From contig NZ_CP035280.1 of NCBI RefSeq assembly GCF_004103695.1, forward strand, positions 1,116,001 through 1,180,000: DNA of 64,000 bases. Direction: 5' to 3'. This stretch comes from Clostridium sp. JN-9. Its GTDB lineage: Bacteria > Bacillota > Clostridia > Clostridiales > Clostridiaceae. The notes beneath the pieces are model-generated. The model had not been told where the DNA came from. It saw only the letters and a program-made list of their open reading frames with translations, and searched no databases. Shown here piece by piece: positions 45,327 to 55,188 of the stretch; position 1 is the stretch's first letter; each line of letters starts with the position of its first letter. Made by a program: the position numbers and the translations under genes.

Positions 45327-45439
45327 TTTTTTCGTTAATAAAAGGAATTTCGATACACTTGTCGAAATAATCCATATAAGTTATTATTTAAAAATATTTA
45401 GTTCTTGCATGAGGATGAATTTAGGGGGATGAATTTATT

Positions 45440-46660
45440 ATGGCTAGGATATTTAGGAATAAAACGATTCGAAGATACTCGATTATAGGTATCATATTTG
45501 GATTTATGTTTCCTTTACTGGCAACAATCCTTGAAATGCATACTAAAAATATGGTTTTGAATTATGAACACATAGCTTTATTGCATAAATCTAGTGCATT
45601 GCTAAAGATGATTGACAGCGCACCAATATTTCTTGGACTATTTGCTTTCATTGCAGGTATAAATCAATATAAGGCAGAAGAAAACAACGTAAAATTAAAT
45701 GGAACATTAAAAAATGAAATAGAGGTTAAGAAAAAATTAAGCCTGATTATTGATGAAATAGGTAAAATAAATTGTGCAATGTGTGAAGTATCAGCCACTC
45801 TATTTAATGTTTTTAACGATACTAAGTGCAATGTGGAAGGAATAGACAGCAACTTAAGCAAAGTACTGAATGCCACAGAGGATACAACATCGAGCATAAA
45901 CGAATTTCACAGCAGGATTAACTGTTATGTTAACTCCATAGAGGAGATAGAAAAAAGTACTGAGAACGGCAATGCAGTATCCATTTCTCTTACTAAACTT
46001 GCATATGACGGAGAAAAATATGTAAATAGCAGCATTGAAGATTTAACAAATATAAATTCCTGTGTGGGACAGGTAAGCTCAACTGTAAATGAGTTAAACA
46101 GCAAGGTTAAAGAAATAAACAAAATAGTTTATGTAATTGACGATATATATAAACAGACGGACCTACTTGCATTAAATGCGGCAATCGAGGCAGCAAAGGC
46201 AGGGGAATATGCAGGCGGCTTTTCCGTGGTGGCAGAACACATAAGAATACTGGCGCAGCAAAGCAAAGACAGGGTAAAAGAAATAACAGATTTAATTAAG
46301 GTCATAAGCGACGTTAGTAAAAAATCCGTTTCCTTTACTGATAATATTGTAGAAATGATAAATAATGAAAATAAAAATGCAAACAACACAAAATATGTAT
46401 TTAAAGATATATTTGAAAAAATTGACACAATAAATTCTATAATTAATAATCTAAATAAGGAGATGAAAAGCCAGGTTAATGACAGCCAGTATATTTTAGG
46501 ATCCTTAGATAATATTATAGCAGCATCCAAGCAGACTGCTGAATTATCCCAAAACTCTGTATCAATTTCTAAGGATAATAAAACAGAAATAGACAAGCTG
46601 TCAAGCTCAGTTCAGTCTTTAACTAAGTTATCAGACAAATTGAATTTAATATTTAAATAA
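45440..46660 (+). CDS. Methyl-accepting chemotaxis-type sensor
   Basis: 406 residues: two N-terminal helices (about 14-32 and 60-77) with only a short outer loop, then a long coiled coil. The signalling tip is recognisable: [20 protein letters not shown], then [17 protein letters not shown], where the norm is [31 protein letters not shown]. There is no HAMP or ligand-binding domain, so it may sense a membrane or cytoplasmic cue. Some tip residues deviate from consensus (K for E/A, D for N), so coupling to CheA is likely but unproven. Confidence 0.88.
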   Translation: MARIFRNKTIRRYSIIGIIFGFMFPLLATILEMHTKNMVLNYEHIALLHKSSALLKMIDSAPIFLGLFAFIAGINQYKAEENNVKLNGTLKNEIEVKKKLSLIIDEIGKINCAMCEVSATLFNVFNDTKCNVEGIDSNLSKVLNATEDTTSSINEFHSRINCYVNSIEEIEKSTENGNAVSISLTKLAYDGEKYVNSSIEDLTNINSCVGQVSSTVNELNSKVKEINKIVYVIDDIYKQTDLLALNAAIEAAKAGEYAGGFSVVAEHIRILAQQSKDRVKEITDLIKVISDVSKKSVSFTDNIVEMINNENKNANNTKYVFKDIFEKIDTINSIINNLNKEMKSQVNDSQYILGSLDNIIAASKQTAELSQNSVSISKDNKTEIDKLSSSVQSLTKLSDKLNLIFK

Positions 46661-46789
46661 AGCCCTTACAAACATTTTCATCACTTGCGGCAAAGATACT
46701 TCCATTTCCAAAGTGGTGAGTATTGATATGCTGAATACATTGCTATAACAATTGCACTATACTGAGGAGAAAAATGAAGCTTTTACAAT

Positions 46790-46865
46790 ATAAATCATTC
46801 TTATTAATTGTTAACCGTCCCTTTTTACTTTTTATCTCGCATTCCTATTATTGGTTAACCGTCCC
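46790..46865 (-). repeat. REP pair (BIME-like unit), copy 2
   Basis: TTACAATATAAATCATTCTT, GTTAACCGTCCC (46810-46821) and GGTTAACCGTCCC (46853-46865). Direct repeat of 45252-45326. Confidence 0.85.
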
Positions 46866-46991
46866 TTTTTATCTCTTTTTTTATATAAAATAAGGATGTA
46901 TAATATTATCTATGTATAAGACTTAAAGTAAAGAATAAAGAAAAGAACATAAGAACTTTAAGGTAATAAGGTAAAGAGGGGAACAACAAAT

Positions 46992-48710
46992 ATGAATTTA
47001 TATAGTAAATATTTTAAAAAATATAAATTACCTTTTTTGATTGCGGTTTTCTGCGTTGTTTCTGAAGCTGTATGTGATTTGCTTGGACCTACGCTTATGT
47101 CCAATATAATAAATTATGGGATTGATCAGGGACAGCTTCCTAAGGTTTATTATTGGGGATCACTTATGCTTTTGGTCACCGGTATAGGTGCGTGCTTTGC
47201 AGTGACACGAAATATACTGGCCAGTAAAGTATCACAGCGTATGGGTGCAGATTTAAGGTATGATTTATTTGAAAAAATTATTTACTTTTCGGAGCAGAGC
47301 ACAGACAAAATTGAAAGCGGTTCTCTTATTACCCGTATGACTAATGATACCAACCAGGTTATACAGTTTGTAAATGGAATTATGAGAATATTTATGAAGG
47401 CACCAATAACCTGTGTTGGCAGTATAGTACTTGCAAGCATTCTTAATTTCAGGCTCAGCCTTATAATTTATGGTATTGTAGCAATAGTTGCAGTTTTAAT
47501 TATTGTAAGTATGAAGCTCAGTTATCCACGTTATTATAAATTGCAAAAAGCCATGGACAAGGTAAACTCAGTGGTTCAGGAATATCTAATAGGAGTGCGC
47601 TTGGTTAAGGCTTTTGGAACATATGGCAAGGAAACTGATAAATTTGAAAATGCCAATATAAACTTAATGGAGAATGGAATATCCTCTCAAATGATTATTA
47701 CACTGGTATCTCCTCTAATGACATTAACCGTTGGAATAGGTACAGTTATTGTAATATACATAGGCAGCAGGCTGTTTACTTTAAATCTTGCAAGACCCGG
47801 GGATATTACTGCATTTACAATTTATATGGCACAAATTTTAACATCACTGGTTATGATAACAAACATATTTAATACCTTTGTAAGAACTAAGGCTTCCACA
47901 GCACGTATTAGTGAAGTGCTTAATTGTGAAGAGGACTTTTCTGACAACGGTGAAATAAAGAAATTAAATGGTAAAATAGAATTTAAAAATGTAACCTTTG
48001 CATATCCTAATGGAAGCGGAGTGCCTGCTTTAAAGGATTTATCATTTCATATTAATAATGGTGAAAGCTTAGCTATTATAGGACCTACAGGCAGCGGTAA
48101 ATCTACAATAGCATGGCTGTTATTAAGGTTTTATGACGTAAACAAAGGTAAAATTCTTATTAACGGCTGTGATATTAAAGAATTAAGTATTGACTCAGTA
48201 CGCAATAATATTGCCATGGTACCACAGAAGCCTATGCTGTTTTCAGGCACTATTGCTGATAATATAAGATGGGGAAACAGTGAAGCTGATGATGAAATGC
48301 TGCACCAGGCTGCTCATGAGGCACAGGGAGATTTTATTGAAAATATGAAGGAGGGCTATAACAGCCTTTTAGGCAGTGCTGCTGTTAATGTTTCAGGAGG
48401 GCAGAAACAGCGTATTTCCATTGCCCGGGGAATACTTAAAAATTCTTCAATACTTATACTGGATGATGCAACAAGTGCACTGGACGCTGTAACTGAAGCT
48501 AAAGTCAGGGAAAATCTCAATTCTAAAACTAGGAATCAGACAGTTATTACAATTACTCAGCGCTGCGGCACAGCTATGTTTTCAGATAGGATTCTTGTTA
48601 TGGACAACGGTGTTAAAGCTGGATATGGTACTCATAATGAGCTAATGAAGAATTGTGAAATATACAGAGATATTTATAAGACACAAATTGAAAGCAGTAA
48701 GGAGGCGTAG
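46992..48710 (+). CDS. ABC exporter subunit A (degenerate ATPase site), heterodimeric pair
   Basis: 572 residues: six membrane helices (about 1-310), then an ATPase domain with Walker A GPTGSGKST and signature VSGGQKQR. The Walker B end reads ILILDDATSALD, with Asp where catalytic Glu is expected, and the H-loop position reads ITQRC, with Gln for His. These changes mark the non-catalytic half of heterodimeric exporters such as YheI/YheH or TM287/288. Three bases separate it from the next gene, its partner. Export of lipids, peptides or drugs is possible. Confidence 0.92.
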   Translation: MNLYSKYFKKYKLPFLIAVFCVVSEAVCDLLGPTLMSNIINYGIDQGQLPKVYYWGSLMLLVTGIGACFAVTRNILASKVSQRMGADLRYDLFEKIIYFSEQSTDKIESGSLITRMTNDTNQVIQFVNGIMRIFMKAPITCVGSIVLASILNFRLSLIIYGIVAIVAVLIIVSMKLSYPRYYKLQKAMDKVNSVVQEYLIGVRLVKAFGTYGKETDKFENANINLMENGISSQMIITLVSPLMTLTVGIGTVIVIYIGSRLFTLNLARPGDITAFTIYMAQILTSLVMITNIFNTFVRTKASTARISEVLNCEEDFSDNGEIKKLNGKIEFKNVTFAYPNGSGVPALKDLSFHINNGESLAIIGPTGSGKSTIAWLLLRFYDVNKGKILINGCDIKELSIDSVRNNIAMVPQKPMLFSGTIADNIRWGNSEADDEMLHQAAHEAQGDFIENMKEGYNSLLGSAAVNVSGGQKQRISIARGILKNSSILILDDATSALDAVTEAKVRENLNSKTRNQTVITITQRCGTAMFSDRILVMDNGVKAGYGTHNELMKNCEIYRDIYKTQIESSKEA

Positions 48711-48713
48711 TAA

Positions 48714-50567
48714 ATGGCAAATCAATATACTGCACCTGAAGTAAAAGTGCCATCTATGAATGGAAGACCAATGGGTGGAGGTGGCAGCCGCTTTAGACCT
48801 GGTGCAAAACCTAAAAATGCCAAGGGTACGCTGATGAGAATTGTAAAAATATATGCAAGGTGGGGAAAAACCATTATTCTTGCCATTATCCTTACAGTTA
48901 TTTCATCCCTTATTTCAGTTGCAATTCCGTATTACATAGGAAAAACATTTAATACATTGAAAATTCCAACTAAAACTGTAGATACAAATACTCTTATGTT
49001 GTTTTTAATGATAATTGCAGCATTGTATGGAACTAACTGGATTATTTCATCCATCAATGGTGTTATTATGTTAAAAATTTCGCAAAAGCTGGTGTTTGCA
49101 CTTCGTACTGAATTTTTTGAAAAAATGCAGAAACTTCCGCTGGAATTTTACGATACACGATCTCACGGGGACACCATGAGCAGAATTACAAATGATGTGG
49201 ATAATATAAGCTCAACCATTGCACAGGCAACAACTCAGTTAATATCCAGCGCCTTAACACTGGCTGGTTCCTTTACTGTAATGATAATTCTGAATGTGCC
49301 TCTTACTTTAGTTGTTATGATTTGCATACCCCTTGTAGTTATTTTGACACGTACAATAACAACAAGAAGCCGTGCATATTTTTTAGAACAGCAAAGGAGC
49401 CTGGGTTCACTTAATGGAGTAATTGAGGAAAACATACTTGGACTTAAAATGGTAAAAGCCTTTGGAAAGCAGCAGGATGTTCTAGAGAATTTTAAAGAAA
49501 TTAATGAAAAGCTTAATATAAGCAGTACCAAGGCACAGATAGTGTCAGGCTACATGATGCCTTTAATGAATGTTATCAACAATTTGATTTTTACCATGGT
49601 TGCTTTTGCAGGAGGTATACTTTCAGTAGGCTACGGCTTGGCCATTGGCACAGTGGTGAGCTTTTTAAGCTATTCAAAGCAGTTTGCACAGCCCCTTAAC
49701 TCCGTGGCAGGTATGTTTAACACCATACAGTCTGCTCTGGCAGGTGCGGAACGTGTATTTGAAATATTGGACAGCAAAGAGGAAACTGCTGATATGGAAA
49801 ATGCCATTTGTATGGATAAACCAAAGGGCAGTGTCACCTTTGAAAATGTATGTTTTTCATACAATAAATCCACTCCTGTACTTAAGAATGTAAGTTTCAG
49901 TGTGAATGCAGGTGAAGTAGTTGCACTGGTAGGAGAAACCGGTGCAGGCAAAACCACTATTGTTAATCTTTTAACTCGTTTTTATGATGCTGACAGCGGG
50001 AGAATTTTAATTGATGATGTACCAATTACTAATATAAAAAGGGACAGCCTGAGGAAGTGCTTTTCAGTAGTACTGCAGGATACATGCTTCTTTACAGGGA
50101 CAATTATGGATAATATACGCTATTCACAAAAGGATGCTACAGATGAACAGGTTATAACAGCAGCCAAAATAGCTCATACTCATGATTTTATTGATAAACT
50201 TCCTAAGGGGTATCAAACAATAGTATCAGGAGCTACGGATAATTTAAGCCAGGGACAGAGGCAGCTTATAGCAATTGCAAGAGCAGTGCTTTGTGACAGC
50301 CCTATATTGATTCTGGATGAGGCAACCAGCAGCGTTGACACGAAAACTGAAAAAGATATTCAGCGTGCTTTCTTAAGCTTAATGAAAAACCGCACAAGTT
50401 TTTTAATTGCACATAGGTTGTCCACTATTAGAGATGCAGATCATATTATGGTAATAGGTGATGGACAGATATTGGAAAAAGGAAATCACAGAAGTCTTAT
50501 GGATAAAAAAGGGCAATATTATAAAATGGTTATAAGTCAAATGGGAAAATTACCTGATGAGCTATAA
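48714..50567 (+). CDS. ABC exporter subunit B (catalytic), heterodimeric pair
   Basis: 617 residues: a Gly/Pro-rich N-terminal tail (1-45), six helices, then ATPase with Walker A GETGAGKTT, signature variant NLSQGQRQL, ILILDEATSSVD (Glu present) and IAHRLST (His present). It supplies the catalytic residues missing in subunit A, while A supplies the normal SGGQ signature. It is a clear paralogue of the first gene in the window, but its helix 1-2 loop has only about 15 residues. The pair is probably one operon. Confidence 0.92.
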   Translation: MANQYTAPEVKVPSMNGRPMGGGGSRFRPGAKPKNAKGTLMRIVKIYARWGKTIILAIILTVISSLISVAIPYYIGKTFNTLKIPTKTVDTNTLMLFLMIIAALYGTNWIISSINGVIMLKISQKLVFALRTEFFEKMQKLPLEFYDTRSHGDTMSRITNDVDNISSTIAQATTQLISSALTLAGSFTVMIILNVPLTLVVMICIPLVVILTRTITTRSRAYFLEQQRSLGSLNGVIEENILGLKMVKAFGKQQDVLENFKEINEKLNISSTKAQIVSGYMMPLMNVINNLIFTMVAFAGGILSVGYGLAIGTVVSFLSYSKQFAQPLNSVAGMFNTIQSALAGAERVFEILDSKEETADMENAICMDKPKGSVTFENVCFSYNKSTPVLKNVSFSVNAGEVVALVGETGAGKTTIVNLLTRFYDADSGRILIDDVPITNIKRDSLRKCFSVVLQDTCFFTGTIMDNIRYSQKDATDEQVITAAKIAHTHDFIDKLPKGYQTIVSGATDNLSQGQRQLIAIARAVLCDSPILILDEATSSVDTKTEKDIQRAFLSLMKNRTSFLIAHRLSTIRDADHIMVIGDGQILEKGNHRSLMDKKGQYYKMVISQMGKLPDEL

Positions 50568-50609
50568 AAAAAGATGAATTTGTGGGACATGTTATATATC
50601 ATATAAATT

Positions 50610-50652
50610 GTTAACCGTCCCCTTTTTACCTTTATTAATTGTAAACCGTCCC
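50610..50652 (-). repeat. REP pair after ABC exporter
   Basis: GTTAACCGTCCC (50610-50621) and GTAAACCGTCCC (50641-50652), in the same orientation as the copies at 45280-46865. Confidence 0.8.
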
Positions 50653-50674
50653 TTTAAACTAAACTTAAAAAAAG

Positions 50675-50712
50675 CTCCCACGCAAGACTTTTGTCTAAGT
50701 GGGAGTATTTTT
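50675..50712. terminator. Bidirectional terminator
   Basis: CTCCCAC (50675-50681) pairs with GTGGGAG (50699-50705), with an inner GCAAGAC/GTCT stem, and A and T runs outside. Confidence 0.85.
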
Positions 50713-51695
50713 TATTCTGCTGCTAATTTTTCATTATCTTCCTCAGTTCCAACATTAGCTTCAACAGCTCTTTGAGCTAATAGTTCTGGAAGTATGGATG
50801 AAAGTGAACCAAACAATATAAATAAAATACCAACAATCATATTAAATGGAATAGCCTCATGGAGTATAATAAGTGCTAGTATTGGCGCTAAAATTGGTTT
50901 AAAGAAAAATACCAAAGAAGTTGTCTTTGCAGAGGTTTTTTCCATTGCCATAAAGTAGCAGGCAAATCCTACTCCTGTATTAATAATGAAAATAAATAAT
51001 GCTATAGGAAGTACGCTTAAAGAGTACCCTTTAAATATAGGAACATTTGCAAATATAGCTAGTCCATTTGAAAAGAACCATTGTGCCACTGAAGGAATAT
51101 GAGTGACTCCAATTAAAACAAGCAGCTCAAGTCCTCCAAATAAGAAACCAAAACAGGTAACCACTATACCGCCATATTCGGCACATTTCTTTTTGCCGCA
51201 GACTCCATAAAGAGCAAAGGTTAAAGTAGCTGCAATTGACAGTGTAATGCCGGTTACGCTAAGTTTAACATTTAATGGATTTATAATTATTATTGTACCA
51301 ATAACCTCAAAAATCAAAGCTATTACATTGTTTTTATGAATGGCTTCCTTTAACAGGACAAATGCAAGTATTGTTACAAAAACAGGATTACTGCTGAATA
51401 AAACAGCAACTACAGAAGCTTTTGTATTTTGCACTGCCAGCTGATACAGCATCATGCTTATAAAAATGCCTATAAATCCTAAAAAAGCAAAATATAATAA
51501 ATCTTGTTTTGAAACGGAAGAATGTTTCTTTTTAAGTGCATGAACAGCAAATGGAACTAAAAATAATCCGCCTATAAAAAATCTTGTAAAGGTAAGCTGT
51601 ATAGGATTAAAGATTCCAGATACAAGCTTCAATGCTATTTCCATTGTACTAAAAATAATGGTTGTCAAAAAAATGTATAAGTATCCCTCTTTCAT
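50712..51695 (-). CDS. EamA/DMT-family transporter
   Basis: About 327 residues with ten hydrophobic helices in two EamA repeats (motifs FTRFFIGGLFLVPFA and FFFKPILAPILALIILHEAI). Such proteins export metabolites or amino acids. I moved the start to ATG 51695, after GGAGG, because the longer frame from 51761 begins with a non-conserved 22-residue segment upstream of that site. It is divergent from a LysR regulator 160 bp away, which probably controls it. Confidence 0.88.
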   Translation of the reverse strand: MKEGYLYIFLTTIIFSTMEIALKLVSGIFNPIQLTFTRFFIGGLFLVPFAVHALKKKHSSVSKQDLLYFAFLGFIGIFISMMLYQLAVQNTKASVVAVLFSSNPVFVTILAFVLLKEAIHKNNVIALIFEVIGTIIIINPLNVKLSVTGITLSIAATLTFALYGVCGKKKCAEYGGIVVTCFGFLFGGLELLVLIGVTHIPSVAQWFFSNGLAIFANVPIFKGYSLSVLPIALFIFIINTGVGFACYFMAMEKTSAKTTSLVFFFKPILAPILALIILHEAIPFNMIVGILFILFGSLSSILPELLAQRAVEANVGTEEDNEKLAAE

Positions 51696-51855
51696 ATTAA
51701 TTGCCTCCAATTTTTCTACAATTATTAAGAATATTACGAATTTTTGGACCTTTTTTTCCACCGCTTTCTAGTATATAATATTCATATATGTATGTCCAAT
51801 ACATATTTACTATTTTTTTTATGCAGTAAAACTATATTTTAGCAGGTGAGACAAA
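51696..51855. promoter_or_regulatory. Divergent promoter/operator region of EamA and LysR genes
   Basis: 160 bp between divergent starts. ATTCATATATGTATG and CCAATACATATTTAC contain ATAC/GTAT-rich partial dyads that fit a T-N11-A LysR site, but the exact operator is uncertain. Confidence 0.4.
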
Positions 51856-52773
51856 ATGGATTTTAAAGAATTGCAGTATATTTTATGTATTGCTAAAAAT
51901 AACAGTATTTCAAAAGCAGCCAAGGAATTATATATATCACAGCCGTCTTTAAGCAAATATCTTCAGAATTTTGAAAGAAAGCTTAATATAAAGTTCTTTG
52001 ACAGAGCAGGAAATAATTTTATTTTAACTTATGCAGGGGAAACATATATAAGGTATGCTAAAGAAATATTAAGAATAAAGAAGGATCTAGATGATGAATT
52101 TTTTGACATAGTACATCATAAAAAAGGAAGACTGAATGTTGCCTGTGGAATAGTAAGGAGTCCATATCTTATACCGGAGACTGTTCCCAGGTTTAAAGAA
52201 AAGTATCCCAATGTAGAAATAAACTTTTTAGAGGAAACTGAATCTAATAAAATAGATAAGCTTTTAATCAATGGTGATGCAGACATAGGAATATTTAATT
52301 ATTCAGGGCACAACCCAATGCTGGATTGTGAACTTCTTAAAAATGAGGAAATCATAATGGTAGTGGGGAGAAATCACCCTCTGGCTTACAAAGGAAAGAA
52401 AATAGAAGGATGCAGATATCCATGGATTGATATTAAAAGATTTAAAAATGATAGATTTGTAATTAACCAAACAGATCAAAGGAGCGGGGAGATAGCAATT
52501 AATCTTATTAATAAGATGAATACAAAGCCTGATATTGTAATGAAAACCAGAAGCGTTGAATGTGCTATCCGTTTAGCCTCCTATGGTTTTGGAATTTACT
52601 TTGGCCTGGAAACTCATTTGAAGCATATTAATTTGAAAGAAGCCCCAGTTTATTTTTCCATAGGAAACCCTAAAATGACAGATAAACTTTTTGCAGTGTA
52701 CAGAAAAAACAGTTATCAGCCACAATATGTACAGGATTATATTAGTATGGTAAAGGAAGCGGTTTGTGGATAA
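51856..52773 (+). CDS. LysR-family transcriptional regulator
   Basis: 305 residues: a winged HTH at 1-60 (ELQYILCIAKNNSISKAAKE, SQPSLSKYLQNFERKL) and a type 2 periplasmic-binding-like effector domain (about 90-300). It is full length. It is probably the regulator of the divergent EamA exporter. The effector is unknown. The 3' end runs into heptamer microrepeats. Confidence 0.92.
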   Translation: MDFKELQYILCIAKNNSISKAAKELYISQPSLSKYLQNFERKLNIKFFDRAGNNFILTYAGETYIRYAKEILRIKKDLDDEFFDIVHHKKGRLNVACGIVRSPYLIPETVPRFKEKYPNVEINFLEETESNKIDKLLINGDADIGIFNYSGHNPMLDCELLKNEEIIMVVGRNHPLAYKGKKIEGCRYPWIDIKRFKNDRFVINQTDQRSGEIAINLINKMNTKPDIVMKTRSVECAIRLASYGFGIYFGLETHLKHINLKEAPVYFSIGNPKMTDKLFAVYRKNSYQPQYVQDYISMVKEAVCG

Positions 52774-52910
52774 GTAAGAGGGAAGAACTAAGAAGTAAGA
52801 AGTAAGTTGTTTTGCATCCTTCATATGTCGCACTAAATTACCACTATGGCACAGTATAAGGCTGGTTAATATTAAAATTGATATTAATTATAGAAATACC
52901 ATAAATCCTA

Positions 52911-52919
52911 TGTTATAAT
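52911..52919 (+). promoter_or_regulatory. Extended -10 of toxin gene
   Basis: TGTTATAAT, an extended -10 element, about 75 bp before the small toxin start. No good -35 is seen. Confidence 0.4.
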
Positions 52920-53045
52920 CTTCTAGTACAATTCAATATAGTTTAATGTGGGCTACTGGTATCACTCATCCCTGCTGAAGGGAGGTGATACATATGAGTA
53001 ACGACGTTTTAATGTTGCTATTTCAAGGTGGTTTATTCTTAATTG

Positions 53046-54956
53046 GGGGCTGTCGCATTAGCATAAAAAAATATGCTAACGCGGCAGCATTTTTTTTGTG
53101 TTTTATAGAAAATTTAATGATATTTTAGTCCCCAATGAGCTTGATAATTAAAAAAAGACGCACTTTAATAAGCCTTTCATATTAAGGCTTTTTTTGATTT
53201 GCAGAGTTTTTAAAATTTTAAAGTTTGATAATTATGCACCTTTTTTAAGTGGAAAAAGATGCGTTTCAGTTCTATCTAACTGAATTTTATTATGTAGCTT
53301 ATTTATATTATGTGCCATTGCTAACAAAATACTTTCTGCCAAAACATTCTTTTTACCTTTGCATAGATATCTACGAAATCCCATATCCTGTTTTATCTCT
53401 CCAAAAGAGCCTTCGGCTTGAATACTTCGATTCATTCTCAACTCGCAACCATCATCACTTATAATTCTTTCAAGATCCTCTTTGCGAAGCATGTTGAATA
53501 GTTTTGAAGTCTCAAGATTTTTAACCCTTTCTTCTAATGGCGTTTTACAGTTATGTCCTCTTATGCATTTACTCTTGTAAACACAGTTACTGCAGTCCTC
53601 ACAAGTATAGATTGTTTTTTCACTTATATAGCCAGTCTTACTTTTCCTTTTTACTATTTTATTTACTGTTAGTTTCTTATTATTTTTGCAAGTATAATAA
53701 TCGCCCAATTCAGTATAATCCATGTTTTCTATTCTGCTTATATCATGTTTATATTTTCTTGTTTTTGATATTTCATAATTTGCTGGTTTAATATATGATA
53801 GCTGTCCATTTTCTTTGATATAAAGATAATTTTCTTCACTCTCGTAACCTGAATCCGCATCAATTTTAAAATACTTAAAGTACAAGGAATTCTCCATGCT
53901 TTTTATAAATGGAATCAATGTTGTTGTGTCCCCAGGCTTATCGCAAACAGTAACCCATACTATATATTGGGAATCTACTCCATTCTGAACATTGTAACCT
54001 GGTTTTAACTGACCATTTTTCATAGCATCCTCTTTCATCCTCATAAAGGTTGCATCTTTATCTGTCTTGGAATAGCTATTACGTTTACCGCAGGTATGGA
54101 TTTTCTGTGTATATTCTTTTAACTTTCTAAGGTATTCCTCAAGTTTTTCAATAGAACGTTGAATAGGAGTTTTCCTTTTACCACATCCATGTACAAATTC
54201 AATATTTTCTTCCTTTTTCAAGGCGTAAAGCTTTTTGCGTAGCTTTTTTACATGTTTCATTTTTACTTTGTTTTCGTATACAAGCTTTATTCCATACAAT
54301 TCCTCACATTCGGCTACAAAATCAGCTAATTTAGAAAGTAATCTCTCCAGGTTTTTTGAAACTGCTTTTTTCCAGACGAAAGTATACTTGTTAGCACATG
54401 CCTCTATCTTTGTACCATCAATAAATATAGTATCTCCTGATATTTCTCCAATCTCATAAAGAAAATTTGACATTTCAGCCATTATTGTTTCTGAGCACGG
54501 GGCAAAATGAATACTACGAAATCTTGCAAAAGTAGAATGATCTGGTGCTGGTGAACCTTCTAAAAGGTACATGAAATTTACATCTCTTTTGCAGGATAGC
54601 TCCATTGCTCTTGATGAATAATTATGATTCATATAGGAGTAAAGTACAATCTTCAGCATCTGACGTGGCGTAGCCTGATTTTCCCTTATTCGGGAATAAG
54701 TCGAATATAAATCTGTTAAATCCATCTCCTCTACAAATTGACTTAGCAAACGCACTGAATCATTATTGGGAATCATGTACTCAATATTTAATGGAAGTTT
54801 TAATTGATAATTTCCACGATATAAAGTATAATTTTTGTGTGAATTAATGTATTTTCTCATATGTTAATTTTACTATAAATCTTTCACTCTTTCGAGTGGA
54901 AGATTTATTTTTATGTAAAAAAGCTGCCGCACCAATTATTTTAGTGCAACAGCCCC
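53046..54956. mobile_element. IS1182-family insertion sequence
   Basis: 1911 bp with ends GGGGCTGTCGCA (53046) and GGGGCTGTTGCA (minus strand from 54956). The left end folds into a long hairpin (GCTGTCGCATTAGCAT with ATGCTAACGCGGCAGC). One full-length transposase gene lies inside. No target duplication is apparent, which is consistent with the clean in-frame junction of the split toxin gene. Confidence 0.88.
53232..54860 (-). CDS. IS1182-family transposase
   Basis: 542 residues. The DUF772-type N-terminus (MLKIVLYSYMNHNYSSRAME, SPAPDHSTFARFR) precedes the DDE domain: Asp in DTIFIDGTKIEA, Asp in KIDADSGYESEEN and Glu near IQAEGSFGEIKQDMGFRRY. A Cys-rich insert (CEDCSNCVYKSKC, about 430) is typical of the family. 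All key motifs are present, so the element may be active. Confidence 0.92.
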   Translation of the reverse strand: MRKYINSHKNYTLYRGNYQLKLPLNIEYMIPNNDSVRLLSQFVEEMDLTDLYSTYSRIRENQATPRQMLKIVLYSYMNHNYSSRAMELSCKRDVNFMYLLEGSPAPDHSTFARFRSIHFAPCSETIMAEMSNFLYEIGEISGDTIFIDGTKIEACANKYTFVWKKAVSKNLERLLSKLADFVAECEELYGIKLVYENKVKMKHVKKLRKKLYALKKEENIEFVHGCGKRKTPIQRSIEKLEEYLRKLKEYTQKIHTCGKRNSYSKTDKDATFMRMKEDAMKNGQLKPGYNVQNGVDSQYIVWVTVCDKPGDTTTLIPFIKSMENSLYFKYFKIDADSGYESEENYLYIKENGQLSYIKPANYEISKTRKYKHDISRIENMDYTELGDYYTCKNNKKLTVNKIVKRKSKTGYISEKTIYTCEDCSNCVYKSKCIRGHNCKTPLEERVKNLETSKLFNMLRKEDLERIISDDGCELRMNRSIQAEGSFGEIKQDMGFRRYLCKGKKNVLAESILLAMAHNINKLHNKIQLDRTETHLFPLKKGA

Positions 54957-54982
54957 TTACTTATAGAAAAAATCTCAAAAAA

Positions 54983-55021
54983 ATAGTAGCCCCAGTCACA
55001 ATTGGATAGCTACTATTTTTA
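54983..55021. terminator. Terminator overlapping the toxin 3' end
   Basis: AATAGTAGC pairs with GCTACTATT, followed by T5. The opposite strand also has a T run, so it could end an antisense RNA too. Confidence 0.75.
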
Positions 55022-55188
55022 ATAAAAATTTAGTGATACCAGTTGCCTAAGCAACTAGAATTGTATACTATAGGGTGTTAGCAGCACCCTATTTTTATTT
55101 TCTATACGTTTATTTATATTATATCAAAATTTATATAAAAATAAACATTTATTTTTGAATAATACAGCTTTAATTTTTAATTTAATTT

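Larger units (their letters stand above)
52994..55009 (+). pseudogene. Holin-like type I toxin gene split by IS1182-family element
   Basis: After GGGAGGTGAT, ATG 52994 opens MSNDVLMLLFQGGLFLI, the hallmark start of the short putative holin-like toxins (Hol_Tox). The element at 53046-54956 follows immediately. Removing exactly that segment joins the frame to VTYRKNLKKIVAPVTIG and TAG at 55007-55009, giving an intact 34-residue single-helix peptide. The stop lies in a hairpin terminator (54983-55021). ACTGGTATCACT upstream (52955-52966) is perfectly complementary to AGTGATACCAGT downstream (55032-55043), as expected for long-range folding or for an antisense RNA from the minus strand. Such toxins insert in the membrane and are held off by antisense RNA. 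Confidence 0.7.

Noticed and set aside
46772-46891. Short open frame starting ATGAAGCTTTTACAATATAA after GAGGAG
   Set aside because: Its coding region is made of the REP-containing repeat unit also found at 45252-45326, so it is more likely chance than a gene.
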